From Acidithiobacillus thiooxidans ATCC 19377 (lineage in GTDB: Bacteria; Pseudomonadota; Gammaproteobacteria; Acidithiobacillales; Acidithiobacillaceae), in assembly GCF_009662475.1 (NCBI RefSeq), contig NZ_CP045571.1:3098501-3162500 (forward strand): a stretch of 64,000 nt of DNA. The letters are read 5' to 3'. Below are positions 1-8,717 of this stretch, in pieces. The notes beneath the pieces were generated by a model, which did no database searches, was not told where the DNA came from, and saw only the letters and a program-made list of their open reading frames with translations. Positions within the stretch are counted from its first letter, which is position 1; each line of letters opens with the position of its first letter. The translations under genes and the position numbers were made by a program.

Positions 1-1
1 G

Positions 2-2164
2 GCATTGCTGGCGGATCCACTTAAGGATTACAGCTGGAAACCGGAAGATCTCCATCATTTCGCCTGTCAGCTCTGCGAACAATTGCAGGTAGACAGCACC
101 CGGCTCATTCCTGCCTACGAAGATGCCTGGCATGTCCTTCATCAAGAGGGCCGGGTTCCAGTCAACATTGACCTCAGTACCCATCGCCTTGATGACCCTC
201 TGGAGCGGCAGGCCCTCATCGAAAAGCTTCAGGCCGGTCTGGACCACCCCGTGGGTTGGGTTCTGCCTTTGGCCTGGGAATGGAATCAACAATGCTGGTA
301 CTCCGCGACCTGGGTATTTCGCAGCGGACGCCTGATTCTTATTCCCGGCGACTCAGCTCTGGGGATGCGTCTGCCCCTCGATAGCCTGCCGTGGATGGTC
401 GACCCGCACAAAAAATGGCAACCGGAAACGGACCCCTTTGCGCCCTTACCGCCCTTACCAGATATGCATGCCAAGCCGACGCCGGGGAGCACCGCTAAAT
501 CCCAAACAGCGAAAAGCCCAGCCAGCAACAAAGCCCCCAGCTGGGAGGAAATTCCCCACACAGCAGTCACCCTGGAAATTCGCCAAGGCTGTCTGTATTG
601 CTTTTTCCCACCCCTGCAGGTGACTGAACATTATCTGCGACTACTCAGCGCCATTGAAGCCACTGCGGCTGCCCTGAAAATGCCGGTCGTCATTGAAGGT
701 TACCCGCCGCCCAGTGATCCGCGCCTGGAAAAACTGCTGGTCACACCGGACCCCGGCGTTATTGAGGTGAACATTCACCCTTCTTCGAGCTGGCCGGAAA
801 TGGTCGAAAAAACCACCCTGCTTTACGAAGAAGCCCATGCCTGCCGCCTGACCGCCGAAAAATTCATGCTGGATGGCCGCCACACCGGCACCGGCGGAGG
901 CAATCACATGACGCTGGGCGGCGCTACCCCCGGCGACAGCCCTTTCCTGCGCCGTCCGGATTTGTTGCAAAGTCTCATTACCTATTGGCAGCATCATCCG
1001 GCTCTTTCCTATTTTTTCAGCGGGATGTTTATTGGCCCGACCAGCCAGTCACCCCGGGTGGACGAAGCCCGTCATGAAGCACTTTATGAACTGGAAATTG
1101 CCTTTACCCAGGTACCTCCAGGCAATGTCGTGCAACCCTGGCTGGTAGATCGCCTGTTTCGTAATCTTCTGGTCGACATTACCGGAAATACTCATCGCGC
1201 AGAAATCTGCATTGACAAACTCTACTCACCGACCGGTTCCGCCGGACGCCAAGGACTGGTAGAACTGCGTGCCTTTGAAATGCCGCCTCATGCGCGCATG
1301 AGCCTGGTCCAGCAGTTGCTGGTCCGCAGTCTGATTTTACGCTTTTGGGAAGATCCTTATCGTCATGCTCTGATTCGTTGGGGAACGACGCTTCATGATC
1401 GCTTCATGCTGCCCCACTATGTTTGGGAAGATTTGCGCGAGGTCTGTACGGACCTGCAAAACCACGGGATCCTCTTTCAACTGGAATGGCTGACACCCTT
1501 TTCAGAATTTCGCTTTCCAGAGCATGGTCATGTGCAGATTGGTGATGTACAAATAGAACTGCGTGCCGCCATTGAGCCCTGGCATGTTCTCGGTGAGGAA
1601 GTCACCGGAAGTGGCACCGCCCGCTACGTGGATTCGTCCATTGAACGCCTGCAGGTCAAGGTCACGGGCATGACTCCCGGACGACATATACTGGCCTGTA
1701 ATGGGCGGCGTGTCCCGCTGCAGACAACCCGAGCCCCGGATACCCAGGTGGCAGGGGTGCGTTATCGTGCCTGGCAGCCGCCATCTGCCCTGCACCCGAC
1801 CATTCCGGTGCATTCCCCACTGACATTTGATCTGATCGACACCTGGAATGGACGTAGCATCGGCGGCTGTACCTACCATGTCATGCATCCGGGTGGACGC
1901 AATTCGGAAGTATTCCCCGTCAACGCCTGGGAAGCCGAGGCGCGGCGCCAATCCCGCTTTACCACGACCGGTCACAGCCAACCCGAATCAACCCCTCCTA
2001 CACCCCCCTCCATCATCGGGGTTCCGGTAGCTCCGGGTGAGGGGCGTTTCGTTGCCAGAGGCAGCGGTGAATACCCCTGGCAAGCACCTTATGATGAAGA
2101 ACAACCGGATTATCCACATACCCTGGATCTGCGCATGGCCAGATCCCCAAAACCAAGGTCCTAA
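2..2164 (+). CDS. DUF2126 / transglutaminase-like protein, C-terminal part (5' end outside the window)
   Basis: The reading frame is open from the first bases, so the gene begins to the left of the window. About 720 residues are visible, whereas full-length members of this family run to about 1100 residues with an N-terminal transglutaminase-like cysteine protease domain. The visible part matches the DUF2126 C-terminal region, with the conserved glycine-rich stretch GTGTGGGNHMTLGG at about residue 297 followed by a segment rich in Arg, Asp and Glu (VDEARHEALYELEIAF). Genes of this type usually sit beside alpha-E and circularly permuted ATP-grasp proteins and are thought to act in peptide modification; those partners are not in view. 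A TTG at position 5 is an internal codon rather than a real start. The last four bases overlap the convergent gene that follows. Family assignment is fairly sure, biochemical function is not. Confidence 0.75.
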   Translation, partial: ALLADPLKDYSWKPEDLHHFACQLCEQLQVDSTRLIPAYEDAWHVLHQEGRVPVNIDLSTHRLDDPLERQALIEKLQAGLDHPVGWVLPLAWEWNQQCWYSATWVFRSGRLILIPGDSALGMRLPLDSLPWMVDPHKKWQPETDPFAPLPPLPDMHAKPTPGSTAKSQTAKSPASNKAPSWEEIPHTAVTLEIRQGCLYCFFPPLQVTEHYLRLLSAIEATAAALKMPVVIEGYPPPSDPRLEKLLVTPDPGVIEVNIHPSSSWPEMVEKTTLLYEEAHACRLTAEKFMLDGRHTGTGGGNHMTLGGATPGDSPFLRRPDLLQSLITYWQHHPALSYFFSGMFIGPTSQSPRVDEARHEALYELEIAFTQVPPGNVVQPWLVDRLFRNLLVDITGNTHRAEICIDKLYSPTGSAGRQGLVELRAFEMPPHARMSLVQQLLVRSLILRFWEDPYRHALIRWGTTLHDRFMLPHYVWEDLREVCTDLQNHGILFQLEWLTPFSEFRFPEHGHVQIGDVQIELRAAIEPWHVLGEEVTGSGTARYVDSSIERLQVKVTGMTPGRHILACNGRRVPLQTTRAPDTQVAGVRYRAWQPPSALHPTIPVHSPLTFDLIDTWNGRSIGGCTYHVMHPGGRNSEVFPVNAWEAEARRQSRFTTTGHSQPESTPPTPPSIIGVPVAPGEGRFVARGSGEYPWQAPYDEEQPDYPHTLDLRMARSPKPRS

Positions 2165-3111
2165 CCTGCATCGTGGCGCTGGTCACGATGCTGTGACAGG
2201 AGCACTTCTGCCTGGCCGCCCAAATATACATATACGCCCAGGGCCACCAGCAGCAATGCAGCGGCGACCAGCAGCAGTACGGCCAACCAGAGATTCTGGG
2301 GGGCATCCAGAGCAAATTTGAACACCAGCATCAGGCCTTCGATGGACACCGCAATCAGGATGGCCGCAATAAATCGGGTCAAAGTGCGTCGCGTAGTACT
2401 ATGACGACGAATGTCTTTGCGCAGCAGGACTTCCTCTTCAAAAATGGTTTTGGACAGATCAAATACGGCCAGCGCCAGGGTGAACAAAATAGTTGCCTGA
2501 AAAGGTGCCGCAAAATCTTCTGGCGCGGCCACCGCAGACCAGACCTGTTTCAGGGTGACAACTGCATGAAAACCCAGAGCGGCGCTGACCGCCAGCAGGC
2601 CAGTCGAAAACAGGGTATAAATGGCCTTGAAATAGGGTTCGAAGCCCCGCCGGATATCATCTTCTTCAAGCAGGGCGAGGGCTCTATCCAGCTCGCTATC
2701 CGCCACAAGCATGCCCAGCAGTCGCCCCTTTTCATCACGAATAGGTGCTGCAGCCGTCACACAAATATGACCATTGGCCGAAGATAAATAGGGTTCGGTC
2801 AGGATTGGAGACAAGGCATTGAGGGCCAGACGGTAATAAGGTCTATGGCTGCGATCCACGCCATCTCCATCTTCTTTACCAGCGGTACGGCGCCGGGAAG
2901 CAGCCACATTATCCCCAATTTGCCGACCCTCCGCATCCAGGAGATAGCACAAATCCAGAAAAGGGTGGCGGTTAATGAGGCAAGTCAGCTTTTTTCGTTG
3001 TTCATCCGCATGCTGCTGCAACAATGCCGGACTGGCGAGAGCGTCAACGACGCCCCCAAGCAGTGCGGCAAGATCCTTGCGTACCTCGCGAAAATGCTCG
3101 AAGCGATTCAT
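2161..3111 (-). CDS. Membrane protein with an N-terminal PDC/Cache-like sensor domain
   Basis: A 316-residue protein. The first ~150 residues look like a soluble PDC/Cache ligand-binding fold: FLDLCYLLDAEGRQIGDNV, then DRSHRPYYRLAL, then a strand ending ICVTAAAPIRDEKGRLLGMLVAD. Unlike classical chemoreceptors this domain has no preceding signal anchor. Four hydrophobic segments follow at about residues 160-185, 205-225, 245-270 and 278-300, then a short charged tail (SQHRDQRHDAG). No kinase, GGDEF or methyl-accepting output domain is present, so the signal output is unknown. It converges with the DUF2126-type gene with a 4-base overlap. About 600 bp of regulatory DNA separates its start from prkA. 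Similar proteins are often labelled 'general glycosylation pathway protein', a label the sequence does not support. Confidence 0.6.
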   Translation of the reverse strand: MNRFEHFREVRKDLAALLGGVVDALASPALLQQHADEQRKKLTCLINRHPFLDLCYLLDAEGRQIGDNVAASRRRTAGKEDGDGVDRSHRPYYRLALNALSPILTEPYLSSANGHICVTAAAPIRDEKGRLLGMLVADSELDRALALLEEDDIRRGFEPYFKAIYTLFSTGLLAVSAALGFHAVVTLKQVWSAVAAPEDFAAPFQATILFTLALAVFDLSKTIFEEEVLLRKDIRRHSTTRRTLTRFIAAILIAVSIEGLMLVFKFALDAPQNLWLAVLLLVAAALLLVALGVYVYLGGQAEVLLSQHRDQRHDAG

Positions 3112-3269
3112 GACTCACCCCCAACAGGTCGCTCGTGGCGTTTGTGTGCAAATTGATTAGATCATGACCTATGGATAGTGCAGCAAGGGGCGTGCCATAG
3201 CCTCAACACCTTTTATTGTTCAAAGAATCTACTCACCTAAAAGCGGGGATCGGCATTTCGCAAAAAAGA

Positions 3270-3285
3270 TGGCACGCTTCCTGCT
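3270..3285 (+). promoter_or_regulatory. Sigma-54 (-24/-12) promoter of a small RNA
   Basis: TGGCAC at 3270-3275, five bases, then CTGCT at 3281-3285. The invariant GG (3271-3272) and GC (3283-3284) are exactly 12 bp apart, as sigma-54 requires. The predicted start is at about 3296, the first base of a hairpin. No coding gene lies between this promoter and the terminator ending at 3361. No clear NtrC operator lies just upstream; a 6-bp inverted repeat CTATGG/CCATAG at 3169-3200 is the only candidate activator site seen. Confidence 0.7.
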
Positions 3286-3295
3286 TAACATATCC

Positions 3296-3361
3296 TGATC
3301 ATGGTCATCTGATCACTCCTCCTCAAGTGGCTTCTAGGGCGGTCCTCCCGCCCTTTTTTTT
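3296..3361 (+). ncRNA. Predicted sigma-54-dependent small RNA (~66 nt)
   Basis: The transcript predicted from the -24/-12 element starts at about 3296 and ends in the U-run of a strong terminator. Three hairpins can be drawn: TGATCA/TGATCA (3296-3301 with 3310-3315), a weak CACT/AGTG pair (3314-3317 with 3326-3329) whose loop is CCTCCTCA, and the terminator stem GGGCGG/CCGCCC (3337-3353). The CU-rich loop is complementary to Shine-Dalgarno sequences, like the CCUCCUCCC-loop RNAs known from alphaproteobacteria. No start codon with a usable reading frame is present. The RNA is predicted from promoter, structure and terminator only; the first two hairpins share bases and cannot both form fully. 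Confidence 0.6.
3337..3361 (+). terminator. Rho-independent terminator of the small RNA
   Basis: Six-base GC stem GGGCGG/CCGCCC with a 5-base loop (TCCTC), followed at once by eight T residues (3354-3361). It lies 350 bp upstream of prkA and far from the end of any plus-strand gene, so it fits only a short transcript from the promoter at 3270. Confidence 0.85.
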
Positions 3362-3488
3362 ATTCAAAGCCTAGGTTCATCGCCAAATATCCATATAATC
3401 CACTGATAAACAGCTAGTTAATATTTTGTGAAGCATTTCTGGACAGAAATTTTCTGGTCGGGATGCGGACTGGCGCAACCCGCCGCCA

Positions 3489-3505
3489 TGCACCATAATC
3501 GTGCA
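3489..3505 (+). promoter_or_regulatory. NtrC-type operator upstream of prkA
   Basis: TGCACCATAATCGTGCA has 5-bp inverted arms with a 7-base centre, the geometry of the enterobacterial NtrC site (TGCAC-N7-GTGCA). Its centre is about 128 bp upstream of the predicted sigma-54 start at 3625, a normal enhancer distance. Closely related palindromes precede amtB (5714) and the porin gene (10218). Confidence 0.7.
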
Positions 3506-3598
3506 CAGAGCGCACCACCTACGAACAATTTGTTAGTACACAGTGCAGGAATACACAGCAGGCCTCATCGGGGGGAAAGACCAGAACTATCCGCATGT

Positions 3599-3614
3599 TG
3601 GCACAGGAAATGCT
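3599..3614 (+). promoter_or_regulatory. Sigma-54 promoter of prkA
   Basis: TGGCAC at 3599-3604, five bases, ATGCT at 3610-3614; GG and GC are 12 bp apart. The predicted start at about 3625 leaves an ~89-nt leader before the AAGGAG ribosome site and the ATG at 3714. Upstream DNA from 3362 to 3598 is AT-rich and holds the NtrC-type site at 3489 but no gene. Confidence 0.75.
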
Positions 3615-3713
3615 TAATAAAAAACATTCTTCAACACCTGAACCCCAGGGCTGCGTCCATGTCCAAAAGATTCAGGCTGTAAACAATCGCGGCTTTGCCG
3701 CAAGGAGTGGCAA

Positions 3714-5648
3714 ATGGCGTTATTCGACCGTTATCAGGAGCGTTTTCTGCAACAGCAGGAAGTCACCCTTTCCTTGGATGCTTATCTGGATCTTTGTGCC
3801 CGTGAACCCATAGCCTATGCCAGCGCTGCAGAACGGATGCTGGCCGCCATCGGCGAGCCGCAGATGATTGATACTCAGGCTGATCCCCGACTGTCGCGGA
3901 TATTCATGAATCGAAAGTTGCTCACCTACCCGGCTTTCAAGGATTTTTACGGCATTGAAGATGTCGTCGAAAATCTGGTGGCCTATTTCCGTCATGCCGC
4001 GCAGGGACTGGAAGAACGCAAGCAGATTCTCTACCTGCTGGGTCCGGTTGGGGCTGCCAAATCTTCTTTGGCCGAGCGTTTGAAGACCCTGATGGAGCAG
4101 CATCCCATTTACTGTCTGGCCGCCAACGGCAAAGTTTCGCCGCTTTTCGAATCGCCTTTGGGTTTGTTTGATCGTGATGAAGATGGCCCCATACTGGAGG
4201 ATCGTTTTGGTATTCCCCGTCGTGCCCTGAATGGCGTGATGTCCCCCTGGGCGGCCAAACGCTTGCGCGAATTTGGCGGAGACATCCGTAAATTCAAGGT
4301 GCAGCGCCTGATGCCATCGCAGTTGCATCAAATCGGCATTACCAAGGTGGAGCCCGGTGACGAGAATAATCAGGATATATCCAGCCTGGTGGGCAAAGTG
4401 GACATTCGCAAACTGGAAGATTTTTCCCAGGATGATCCCGATGCCTACTCCTACGCGGGTGGCCTGAATGTCGCCACCCAGGGTGTTCTCGAATTCGTGG
4501 AAATGTTCAAGGCACCGATCAAGATGCTGCATCCGCTGCTGACGGCCACCCAGGAGGGCACCTATAATGGTACCGAGGGATTTGGTGCCATGCCTTTTCA
4601 GGGTATCATCCTGGCCCACAGCAACGAATCGGAATGGTCCGCTTTCCGCAACAACAAGCGGAATGAGGCCTTTCTCGACCGGGTATATATTGTCAAGGTG
4701 CCCTACTGTCTGCGAGTCACGGAAGAAACCCGCATCTACCATAAACTGCTGGAAAGCAGCGCCCTCAGTGACGCGCCTTGCGCACCCGACACCATGGACA
4801 TGCTGGCGCGTTTTTCAGTGCTCAGCCGTCTCAAGGAGCCGGGCAACAGCAGTCTCTGGTCCAAAATGGAAATCTACGACGGCAAATCCTTGAAAGACAA
4901 GGATCCCAAGGCCAAAAGCCTGCAGGAATACCGGGATGCTGCCGGCGTGGATGAAGGCATGGATGGCATTTCTACCCGTTTTGCCTACAAAATCATGTCG
5001 CGCACCTTCAATTTTGACAGTGATGAAGTGGCTGCCAATCCTGTACATCTGCTGCACGTGCTGGAAACACAGATTCGTGCCGAACAGTTCCCGGCGGACA
5101 CCGAATCCCATTATCTGGCTTTTCTGAAAACCGAACTGGCGCCCCGCTATGCCGAGTTTCTGGGTCTGGAAATCCAGAAAGCCTATCTCGAAAGTTATGG
5201 GGATTACGGTCAGAATCTTTTTGACCGTTACATTCAATATGCTGACTTCTGGCTCCAGGATACCGAATTCCGTGATCCCGACACCGGCCAACTCATGGAT
5301 CGCGGCCTTCTGAATGAAGAACTGGAAAAAATCGAGAAACCGGCGGGTATTGCCAATCCCAAGGACTTCCGCAATGAAGTGGTCAATTTTGTCCTGCGGG
5401 TAAAGGCTTCCAATGATGGGATCAGCCCCTCCTGGACCAGCTATGAAAAACTGCGTGCGGTTATCGAGAAGAAAATGTTTGCCAATACCGAAGACCTCTT
5501 GCCGGTGATTTCCTTCGGTAAAAAAAGTTCTTCCGAAGACGAGCGGAAACATCAGGATTTTGTCGCGCGCATGACCCGAAAAGGCTACACGGAAAAACAG
5601 GTCCGCCTGCTGGTGGACTGGTATATGCGCTATCGTAAACACCACTGA
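3714..5648 (+). CDS. prkA: PrkA-type serine protein kinase (YeaG homologue)
   Basis: 644 residues, the normal length for PrkA/YeaG. The family couples an AAA-type ATPase module to a kinase-like C-terminal domain and phosphorylates protein substrates during starvation and stationary phase. The Walker A loop is GPVGAAKSS at about residue 109; a hydrophobic strand with a conserved acidic segment (GVLEFVEMFKAP) follows at about 260, and ILAHSNESEW at about 300. The C-terminal half has the helical PrkA domain. The start is set by AAGGAG seven bases upstream. In E. coli, yeaG is activated by NtrC under nitrogen starvation, and here the gene has both a sigma-54 promoter and an NtrC-type site. Its usual partners yeaH and spoVR follow, but an ammonium channel gene sits between. 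A hairpin at 5678 closes the unit. Confidence 0.93.
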   Translation: MALFDRYQERFLQQQEVTLSLDAYLDLCAREPIAYASAAERMLAAIGEPQMIDTQADPRLSRIFMNRKLLTYPAFKDFYGIEDVVENLVAYFRHAAQGLEERKQILYLLGPVGAAKSSLAERLKTLMEQHPIYCLAANGKVSPLFESPLGLFDRDEDGPILEDRFGIPRRALNGVMSPWAAKRLREFGGDIRKFKVQRLMPSQLHQIGITKVEPGDENNQDISSLVGKVDIRKLEDFSQDDPDAYSYAGGLNVATQGVLEFVEMFKAPIKMLHPLLTATQEGTYNGTEGFGAMPFQGIILAHSNESEWSAFRNNKRNEAFLDRVYIVKVPYCLRVTEETRIYHKLLESSALSDAPCAPDTMDMLARFSVLSRLKEPGNSSLWSKMEIYDGKSLKDKDPKAKSLQEYRDAAGVDEGMDGISTRFAYKIMSRTFNFDSDEVAANPVHLLHVLETQIRAEQFPADTESHYLAFLKTELAPRYAEFLGLEIQKAYLESYGDYGQNLFDRYIQYADFWLQDTEFRDPDTGQLMDRGLLNEELEKIEKPAGIANPKDFRNEVVNFVLRVKASNDGISPSWTSYEKLRAVIEKKMFANTEDLLPVISFGKKSSSEDERKHQDFVARMTRKGYTEKQVRLLVDWYMRYRKHH

Positions 5649-5677
5649 AATTCGGGTTCTATCCAGTTCTGATCTTT

Positions 5678-5700
5678 GCCCGCGTATGCGGGCATTATTT
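5678..5700 (+). terminator. Probable terminator after prkA
   Basis: Perfect stem GCCCGC/GCGGGC (5678-5683 and 5688-5693) with loop GTAT, followed by ATTATTTTA. The T-run is interrupted, so termination may be partial. It separates prkA from the independently regulated ammonium channel gene. Confidence 0.6.
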
Positions 5701-5713
5701 TACCCTGAAAACT

Positions 5714-5732
5714 ATGCACCATATTGGTGCAT
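5714..5732 (+). promoter_or_regulatory. NtrC-type operator upstream of amtB
   Basis: ATGCACCATATTGGTGCAT has 8-bp perfect inverted arms around TAT. It contains the NtrC consensus TGCACC-N5-GGTGCA exactly. The centre is about 97 bp upstream of the predicted sigma-54 start at 5820. Confidence 0.8.
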
Positions 5733-5793
5733 GGTTTCGATGATTCGCTCTCTCTCCCGGCTCAAAATACCTCTATTCGTTGTTTTTAATGGC

Positions 5794-5809
5794 TTGCATG
5801 GTTTTTGCT
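5794..5809 (+). promoter_or_regulatory. Variant sigma-54 promoter of amtB
   Basis: TTGCAT (5794-5799), five bases, TTGCT (5805-5809). The -12 element is perfect and the spacing is right, but the -24 element has TG in place of GG. The strong NtrC operator 97 bp upstream of the predicted start supports it. The leader to the start codon is about 50 nt. Confidence 0.5.
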
Positions 5810-5868
5810 AAACCAAATTGCACACACGGGGCATTCAGCCTCAGAAACGATGGAAAACAAGGAGCGAT

Positions 5869-7191
5869 ATGATGAAGAAGGGAGCAAGGCAATACGTATT
5901 TCGAGGAACGGCATGGATGGGTGCCCTCACCCTCCTGGGGAGTCCGCTGGCAGAGGCAGGCACCAGCACGCCCAGTTTCAATAGTGGGGATACTGCCTGG
6001 ATGCTGACCTCTACGGCACTGGTGCTGCTCATGACCGTGCCGGGTCTGGCGTTGTTTTATGCAGGCATGGTCCGCAAAAAAAATGTGCTGGCCACAGCTG
6101 CCCAGAGTTTCGCGGTCACGGCGCTAATTTCGGTATTGTGGATGATGCTGGGATACAGCCTGTCTTTCACCACCGGTAATGCCTTTATGGGGGGCATGAG
6201 TCGCTTGTTCCTCAATGGCCTGGGGCTGGATTCGGTAAGCAGTCTGGCGCCCACCATTCCGGAATCGGTGTACATGACCTTCCAGATGACTTTTGCCATC
6301 ATCACCCCGGCACTGATTGTGGGAGCTTTCGCAGAGCGCATGAAATTTTCGGCTCTGCTCTGGTTTACCGGTCTGTGGTCCCTGCTGGTCTATGCACCCA
6401 TCGCCCACATGGTCTGGGGACCCGGCGGCTGGCTGGGCGCCGATGGCGTCCTCGACTACGCGGGCGGTACCGTGGTGCACATCAATGCCGGGGTAGCGGG
6501 CCTCGTAGCGGCGCTGGTCATGGGCAAGCGGGTCGGCTACAAGCATGATGCTATGCACCCCAATAATCTCATGTACACCCTGATAGGTGCTTCATTGCTT
6601 TGGGTAGGCTGGTTTGGATTCAATGCCGGGTCTGCGGTCGCGGCCAGTGATCGGGCAGGCATGGCGCTGGCGGTTACACAGATTGCTACTGCGGTCGCAG
6701 CTCTGGCCTGGATGTTTGCAGAGTGGGTGGCACGGGGTAAACCTACGGTATTGGGCATGACTTCGGGAGCTGTCGCAGGGCTGGTAGCCATTACCCCGGC
6801 TTCGGGTTTTGTGGGTCCCATGGGCGCATTGTGGATAGGTATTGCGGCGGGCGTCATTTGTTTCTGGGCCTCTGTCTACCTGAAAAACTGGATGGGTTAC
6901 GATGACTCCCTGGATGCCTTCGGGGTCCACGCTATGGGTGGTATTGTCGGCGCGCTGCTCACCGGGGTGTTTGCCGTCAAAGCTATCGGCGGCACTGCGG
7001 GCGTGCTGGAAGGCAATACCGGACAGTTGCTGATCCAGGCTACCGGAGTGGGCGTCACAATTGTCTATGACGCCATCGTCAGCTTCATCATTCTGAAAGC
7101 CATCGACTGGACCCTCGGCTTGCGCGTGAAAGAAGAGCAGGAAAGGGAAGGGCTGGACATCACCCAGCATGGTGAACAGGTTTACGAGTAA
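5869..7191 (+). CDS. amtB: Ammonium transporter (Amt family)
   Basis: About 440 residues with an N-terminal signal-like segment (ending near SPLAEAG) followed by 11 membrane segments, as in AmtB. Family marks include DTAWMLTSTALVLLMTVPGL with FYAGMV, and the twin histidines of the conduction pore in VVHINAGVAG and DAFGVHAMGG. The start is set by GGAG at 5861; ATG 5869 and ATG 5872 are both possible. The protein conducts ammonia/ammonium across the inner membrane and is normally gated by GlnK. The glnK gene here sits next to the second channel gene 4.7 kb downstream. The gene interrupts the usual prkA-yeaH-spoVR order and has its own NtrC-type site and sigma-54 element. Confidence 0.93.
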   Translation: MMKKGARQYVFRGTAWMGALTLLGSPLAEAGTSTPSFNSGDTAWMLTSTALVLLMTVPGLALFYAGMVRKKNVLATAAQSFAVTALISVLWMMLGYSLSFTTGNAFMGGMSRLFLNGLGLDSVSSLAPTIPESVYMTFQMTFAIITPALIVGAFAERMKFSALLWFTGLWSLLVYAPIAHMVWGPGGWLGADGVLDYAGGTVVHINAGVAGLVAALVMGKRVGYKHDAMHPNNLMYTLIGASLLWVGWFGFNAGSAVAASDRAGMALAVTQIATAVAALAWMFAEWVARGKPTVLGMTSGAVAGLVAITPASGFVGPMGALWIGIAAGVICFWASVYLKNWMGYDDSLDAFGVHAMGGIVGALLTGVFAVKAIGGTAGVLEGNTGQLLIQATGVGVTIVYDAIVSFIILKAIDWTLGLRVKEEQEREGLDITQHGEQVYE

Positions 7192-7200
7192 CCCGAAAAT

Positions 7201-7239
7201 GGACCTGTGTCGGGCCGCTGCAAGGCCCGGAGCAGGTCC
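7201..7239 (+). other. Long hairpin between amtB and yeaH
   Basis: GGACCTG (7201-7207) pairs with CAGGTCC (7233-7239), and inside it CGGGCC (7211-7216) pairs with GGCCCG (7224-7229), separated by a symmetric 3/3 internal loop. No T-run follows, so it is more likely an RNA-stability or attenuation element than a simple terminator. No separate promoter was recognised between here and yeaH (7240-7412), so readthrough from amtB is likely. Confidence 0.6.
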
Positions 7240-7412
7240 CCGGGCGGGCTGATCAGAACACGATTTGCAGGCTGCTGCCTGTTTTCCAGAACGACCTACG
7301 CGCGTAAACTGGAAACATCGAGCGTGCTCTGCTCAACCTGTAACGGGAGCATCCCGCAATCATTCTCTTGCGTCATCATCCGGAAAAGACCTGGTTTTCC
7401 GAGGAGCCTGCC

Positions 7413-8717
7413 ATGAGTACGATTATCGACCGGCGTAGTTCCGGAACCCGATCCACCAGTAATCAGGAGCGCCTCCAGAGAAGAGTGCGCGCCCGCCTGA
7501 AGAGCGCTGTGGAAAAAATGGCGCGCTCCGGCTCCATTGAAGATCTGGCAAATGCCGATCAACCCATTTCCATCCCTACCCGCGATTTGCACGAACCCAA
7601 CTTCCGCCGGGATTTCAGCGATTCCTCCTGGGAAAGAGTCTTGCCTGGTAACAAGGAATATCAGCGTGGCGACGAAATCAACAAACCCGAAGGCGGTGGT
7701 GCCGGTCAGGGCCGTGAAGGTTCTCCCGATGGTCTGGGCGATGACGAAGTCGCCATCGTCCTGTCCGCCGATGAGTTTCTGGATTTGCTTTTTGATGGGC
7801 TGGCTTTACCCAATTTACGCAAAACCGCGCAGGGCGATGTCCAGGCGGAACAATGGCGTCGTGCCGGATTTATCAAGGACGGCAGCCCCTCACGCATGCA
7901 TGTCGGTCGCACCATGCGCGCTGCCCGGGCACGCCGTCTGGCTCTGCGGGCTGGCAAACGCCGCGAGCTTCAGGAGCTTGAAGAAGCCCGCAGCAAACTG
8001 CAGGAGGAAATCAGCACACGCATTGCCCGCAAGGAAGATGTTTCCCTGGAGCAGGAACGTCTGAAAATTCTGGACGAGCAGATTTCCATCCTGGCGCGCA
8101 AAATCAAGGCGATTCCTTTTATCGATGAAGCCGACCTGCGCTTTGCCCATATTGACCAGCAACCCCATCCCATCACCAATGCGGTCATGTTTTGTGTCAT
8201 GGATGTTTCGGGCAGTATGGGAGAAAAGGAAAAAGATCTGGCCAAGCGTTTTTTCCTGCTGCTCTACCTTTTTCTGCATCGCCATTATCAGGCCGTACAA
8301 ATTGTTTTCATCAAACATCACAGTACGGCAACAGAATGTACTGAACAGGCCTTTTTTGGTGCCCGTGAGGGTGGTGGCACCCTGGTTTCTCCGGCCATTA
8401 TGCTCACTGAAGACATCATGACCAAACGTTTTCCGCCTGACCGCTGGAATGTCTACGTCGCGCAGGTTTCCGATGGTGACAACTATTTTGCCGATAATAC
8501 GGTCGTGGCTGAACACCTGCATCAGCTTTTACCGCGCCTGCGCAATCTCTTTTACCTGGAGGTCAACCGCGAAAACGAAAGTGATCTTTTGCAACTTTAT
8601 GATGGCATTGCGGAAGATTATCCCGAGCTGATTACCGCCAGAGCCAGCGCCCGGGAAGATATTTACCCCCTCTTCCGCACCCTGTTTTCCAGCGAGGAGA
8701 TCCCCAGCCATGTCTAA
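7413..8717 (+). CDS. yeaH: YeaH/YhbH-family protein (DUF444, von Willebrand A-like)
   Basis: 434 residues from the ATG at 7413, chosen because GAGGAG lies just upstream. The N-terminal part is charged (ERLQRRVRARLKSAVEKMARSG) with a glycine-rich linker (EGGGAGQGREGSPDGLG); the middle is a coiled coil rich in Arg and Glu (about residues 185-235). The C-terminal half is a von Willebrand A-like domain with the metal-binding motif DVSGS at about residue 266. YeaH is always found with PrkA/YeaG and usually with SpoVR; in E. coli the pair acts in sustained nitrogen starvation. Its end overlaps spoVR by 8 bases, so the two are translationally coupled. Confidence 0.92.
   Translation: MSTIIDRRSSGTRSTSNQERLQRRVRARLKSAVEKMARSGSIEDLANADQPISIPTRDLHEPNFRRDFSDSSWERVLPGNKEYQRGDEINKPEGGGAGQGREGSPDGLGDDEVAIVLSADEFLDLLFDGLALPNLRKTAQGDVQAEQWRRAGFIKDGSPSRMHVGRTMRAARARRLALRAGKRRELQELEEARSKLQEEISTRIARKEDVSLEQERLKILDEQISILARKIKAIPFIDEADLRFAHIDQQPHPITNAVMFCVMDVSGSMGEKEKDLAKRFFLLLYLFLHRHYQAVQIVFIKHHSTATECTEQAFFGAREGGGTLVSPAIMLTEDIMTKRFPPDRWNVYVAQVSDGDNYFADNTVVAEHLHQLLPRLRNLFYLEVNRENESDLLQLYDGIAEDYPELITARASAREDIYPLFRTLFSSEEIPSHV

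Noticed and set aside
3428-3813. Short plus-strand open frames between the small RNA and prkA
   Set aside because: They overlap the NtrC-type site, the sigma-54 promoter and the prkA leader, and have no ribosome sites.
3720-4742. Long minus-strand frame of 340 codons inside prkA
   Set aside because: It lies wholly within a confident gene, has low-complexity antisense composition and no ribosome site; an antisense shadow.
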